Assembly: GCA_017385345.1 (NCBI GenBank)
Contig: JAFNRY010000173.1
Span: 1-9,296 of the forward strand
Direction of reading: 5' to 3'
Length of the DNA: 9,296 nt
Origin: Kiritimatiellia bacterium
GTDB taxonomy: Bacteria; Verrucomicrobiota; Kiritimatiellia; RFP12; UBA1067
A program made the position numbers and the translations under genes. Position 1 is the stretch's first letter; every line of letters begins with the position of its first letter. Positions 7,126 to 9,296 of the stretch are shown piece by piece. Under the pieces are notes generated by a model. That model had not been told where the DNA came from. It saw only the letters and a program-made list of their open reading frames with translations, and searched no databases.

Positions 7126-7775
7126 AGAAAATCTGGTTCTTCGATCTGGACGGCACGCTGGCGGACACCGACGGCGACATACGTCTCGCCTGGAAGGCGG
7201 CGATGCGCGACATGGGGCTCGAATGCCCGTCGTTCGACCGCGATTTCGTCGCAGGCCCTCCGATAGAAGAAATGGCCAGATCGCTCTTCCCGGGAATCTA
7301 CACCGACACGCTCGGAGCGGAGCTGAGGCGCAGATTCGGCGAACGCTACGACACCGGCGGCTTCCCCGCCACTTCCGAATACCCTGGCGTGCTGGACGCG
7401 GTGCGGCGGATCAAAGCGCGCGGAGCGCGCGTCTTCATCGCGACCAACAAGCGCGTTGCAGGGGCGAAAGCAATGGCGCTCAAATTCAGCTGGACGGACA
7501 CGTTCGAAAAAATCTACGCCGGCGACATGCTCTTCGCCGACGGAACCGGGCCGAAGATGAAAAAGCCGGCTCTGCTCGCGCACGCAATGGACGAACTCGG
7601 AGTCGGCCCCGCAGATTGCATCCTCGTAGGAGACACGGCGAACGATTTTCTCGCCGCGCGGGAAAACGGCATGGAATCCGTCGCGGTGGCGTGGGGCTAC
7701 GGAAAACCGGCGGAGACGGCGCTCGCCGGAAGGATCGTCCGCTCCCCCGAGGAGCTGGAGAAGCTCGAATCATGA
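7122..7775 (+). CDS. HAD-superfamily hydrolase, phosphoglycolate phosphatase-like
   Basis: A 217-residue haloacid dehalogenase-type phosphatase, cytosolic and Mg-dependent by family. Motif I is FDLDGTLADTDGD with nucleophile D8 and acid/base D10; motif II is IATNK with T108; the motif III lysine is probably in KMKKPALL; motif IV is LVGDTANDFLAA with D171 and D175. The helical cap lies between motifs I and II (roughly residues 15-85, including FVAGPPIEEMARSLFPG). This arrangement is that of the Gph/PGP subgroup, which removes phosphoglycolate or acts on pyrophosphate and sugar phosphates; the substrate cannot be assigned, so no gene symbol is given. The start is GTG with a strong upstream ribosome binding site. 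The TGA overlaps the next start as ATGA, so it is translationally coupled to the aromatic-pathway fusion. Confidence 0.9.
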   Translation: MKKIWFFDLDGTLADTDGDIRLAWKAAMRDMGLECPSFDRDFVAGPPIEEMARSLFPGIYTDTLGAELRRRFGERYDTGGFPATSEYPGVLDAVRRIKARGARVFIATNKRVAGAKAMALKFSWTDTFEKIYAGDMLFADGTGPKMKKPALLAHAMDELGVGPADCILVGDTANDFLAARENGMESVAVAWGYGKPAETALAGRIVRSPEELEKLES

Positions 7776-9296
7776 AAACCCTCTACATCTACGGGCCGCC
7801 GGCAAGCGGCAAGACGACGCTCGCACGGCGGCTCGCAAAGGAGTGGGGACGCGAATACGTCGATCTCGACGAAGCGATAGTCGCAAAAACCGGGATGAGC
7901 GTCCCCGAAATATTCGAACGATTCGGAGAAGCCGGATTCCGGCGCATCGAAAGCGAGACGCTGCGCGAAACGGACGCGCCCATCGTCGCGCTGGGCGGTG
8001 GAACGCTGCTCGATCCGGAAAACCGCCGCTTCGTCGAAGAACGCGGAATGGTGGCGGTGAAAACCGCGGATCCGGCCGAAATAGCGCGCCGCATAGAACG
8101 GCACAAAGGCTCGCGCCCGCTCGGGGACATGCTTGAAAAGCGCAGGGAACACTACGCTTCGTTCCCGCACCGCATAGACGACGGGACGAAGGTTCTGATG
8201 CCGCGCAGACTGCGGGGAAGGATAACGCCTCCAGCGTCGAAATCCCACCTCCACCGGCTGCTCATCGCACAATTCCTTTCCGGCGCCGCGCTCGCGCCGC
8301 GGGAAGCCGGGGAATGCGCCGACATCGCCGCCACCCGGCGCTGCCTGGACGCGCTCGCCGCCGCGCGCAATACCGCGGGCGGATCGAAGCGCCGCGTCGA
8401 ACTCGATGTCGGAGAAAGCGGATCGACGCTGCGTTTCATCGCGCCGGTCGCGGCCGCGCTCGGCTTCCAGGCGTCCTTCGTCAAACACGGACGCCTCGCG
8501 GACCGTCCCGCCATGGAATATCCGTCGATCGCCCCGGGCGTCCACGAACTTCCCGGCGACGTCTCTTCTCAATTCGTGACCGGGCTGCTGTTCGCCCTTC
8601 CGCTCCTCGACGGCGACAGCGAAATCAGATTCTCCTCCCCGCTCCAGTCGCGCGGCTATGTAGATATGACGCTCGACGTCGTCCGCGCGTTCGGCGTGAA
8701 GGTGGAGGAAACCGGAAACGGCTTCTCGGTTCCCGGACGACAGCATTTCGTTTCGCCCGGCGCGTCGCGTCCCGAAGCCGACTGGAGCGGCGCCGCATTC
8801 TGGTTCGCCGCGGCGGCCATCGGCAACGACGTCGCAGTGGAGGGCGTCGATGCAGGCTCGCGCCAGCCGGACCGCGCCATCGTTCCGCTACTGGCGAAAC
8901 TCCGAGAGCGCGGCGCCGGACGCCCCGTAATCGACGTTTCCGGATGCCCGGACAACTATCCCGCGCTCGCCGTCGCCAACCACGTGCTCGGAGCAAACGC
9001 GGTTTTCACCGGCACTGAAAGACTGCGCATAAAAGAATCGGACAGGCTCGCGGCAATGGAAGAACTTCTCGCTTCGCCGCACGACGTGAATCCCCGCGGA
9101 GACCACCGCATAGCCATGGCGGCCGGCATTCTTTCGACCGTGCTCGACGGGCCGGCGCTCATCCACGACGCAGACTGCGTCGCAAAGTCCTATCCGGGAT
9201 TTTGGAACGAGTTCCGCATGGACCACTTCGCCGTGGCCGGATGGCCCCTGCGCGTTTCGCGCAGTCCGGAAATACACAACGCGGCATACGCAGCGG
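7772..9296 (+). CDS. aroK-aroA-aroE: Multifunctional shikimate-pathway protein: shikimate kinase - EPSP synthase - shikimate dehydrogenase (3' end outside window)
   Basis: I translated this frame by hand: ATG 7772 followed by 508 codons without a stop to the window edge. Residues 1 to about 140 are shikimate kinase: P-loop GPPASGKT (K14), DLDEAI (D33), TGMSVPEIFERFGE, FRRIE (R57/R58), GGGT (75-77) with NRRF, and LID arginine R115 in SRPL. Residues about 141-482 are EPSP synthase: PPASKSHLHR (K157, S158, R162), GESGSTLR (R221), R245-P, VSSQ (S265, S266, Q267), SRGYVDMTL (Y296), CPDNYPALA (D394), RLRIKESDRL (K421, E422, R425), DHRIAMA (R446), KSYPGFW (K472). From about 483, HFAVAGWPLRVSRSPEIHNAAY matches the AroE N terminus, with shikimate-binding serines S496 and S498. 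The polypeptide would carry out steps 5, 6 and 4 of the pathway. It starts in an ATGA overlap with the HAD gene. Whether more domains follow is unseen. Confidence 0.92.
   Translation, partial: MKTLYIYGPPASGKTTLARRLAKEWGREYVDLDEAIVAKTGMSVPEIFERFGEAGFRRIESETLRETDAPIVALGGGTLLDPENRRFVEERGMVAVKTADPAEIARRIERHKGSRPLGDMLEKRREHYASFPHRIDDGTKVLMPRRLRGRITPPASKSHLHRLLIAQFLSGAALAPREAGECADIAATRRCLDALAAARNTAGGSKRRVELDVGESGSTLRFIAPVAAALGFQASFVKHGRLADRPAMEYPSIAPGVHELPGDVSSQFVTGLLFALPLLDGDSEIRFSSPLQSRGYVDMTLDVVRAFGVKVEETGNGFSVPGRQHFVSPGASRPEADWSGAAFWFAAAAIGNDVAVEGVDAGSRQPDRAIVPLLAKLRERGAGRPVIDVSGCPDNYPALAVANHVLGANAVFTGTERLRIKESDRLAAMEELLASPHDVNPRGDHRIAMAAGILSTVLDGPALIHDADCVAKSYPGFWNEFRMDHFAVAGWPLRVSRSPEIHNAAYAA
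9218..9296 (+). other. Partial shikimate dehydrogenase (AroE) N-terminal domain within the fusion
   Basis: Twenty-six codons from ATG 9218 to the window edge read directly on from the EPSP synthase end (KSYPGFWNEFR) with no stop and almost no linker. The strand-turn pattern FAVAGWPLRVSRSPEIHNAA corresponds to the AroE substrate-binding entrance, usually written as VIGNPIxHSxSPxIHNAAF; the histidine before SxSP is valine here. An internal ribosome binding site for a separate AroE is not obvious. The call rests on a short segment, so the dehydrogenase identity is less certain than the two upstream domains. Confidence 0.75.

Noticed and set aside
9218..9220. ATG 9218 as the start of a separate aroE gene
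   Set aside because: No stop codon ends the EPSP synthase frame before it and no clear ribosome binding site precedes it; the simplest reading is a continuous fusion.

Overview
The window is a GC-rich stretch of bacterial chromosome in which every supported gene lies on the + strand, end to end. There is no tRNA, rRNA, CRISPR array, insertion sequence or integrase, and no gene-free stretch over 300 bases; the only real gap is 62 bases (2501-2562). It reads as a dense housekeeping/anabolic operon, not a mobile or accessory island. Taxonomy is inference only: high GC, a DapL-type diaminopimelate aminotransferase and an O-antigen-ligase-like protein suggest a Gram-negative-type bacterium, and a PVC-superphylum member (Verrucomicrobiota/Kiritimatiellota/Lentisphaerota) would fit, but nothing here proves it.

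Layout: (1) 1-945, the 3' part of ispG (MEP isoprenoid pathway); (2) 929-2500, a polytopic O-antigen ligase/polymerase-like protein; (3) 2563-3783, dapL (lysine and peptidoglycan diaminopimelate); (4) 3780-5897 as read, a family 5 extracellular solute-binding protein whose true end is probably near 5564; (5) about 5561-6430, a COG1092-type class I SAM-dependent methyltransferase with no legal start codon; (6) 6418-7125, trmD; (7) 7122-7775, a HAD phosphatase; (8) 7772 to the window end, a single open frame of at least 508 codons that reads shikimate kinase, then EPSP synthase, then the start of shikimate dehydrogenase.

The genes are coupled by short overlaps: 17 bases for ispG/ligase, ATGA for dapL/SBP, 13 bases for methyltransferase/trmD, GTGA for trmD/HAD, ATGA for HAD/aro. 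They are probably co-transcribed and translationally coupled from a promoter upstream of the window. Themes are isoprenoid and envelope precursors, diaminopimelate, RNA methylation and the aromatic pathway.

Two observations stand out. The last gene is an AROM-like fusion of three consecutive shikimate-pathway steps in an order (kinase, EPSP synthase, dehydrogenase) different from fungal AROM, with an EPSP synthase shortened by roughly 75 residues while its catalytic residues are kept. Second, at the SBP/methyltransferase junction one base (5562, G where T would give ATGA) appears to have removed both the SBP stop codon and the methyltransferase start codon.
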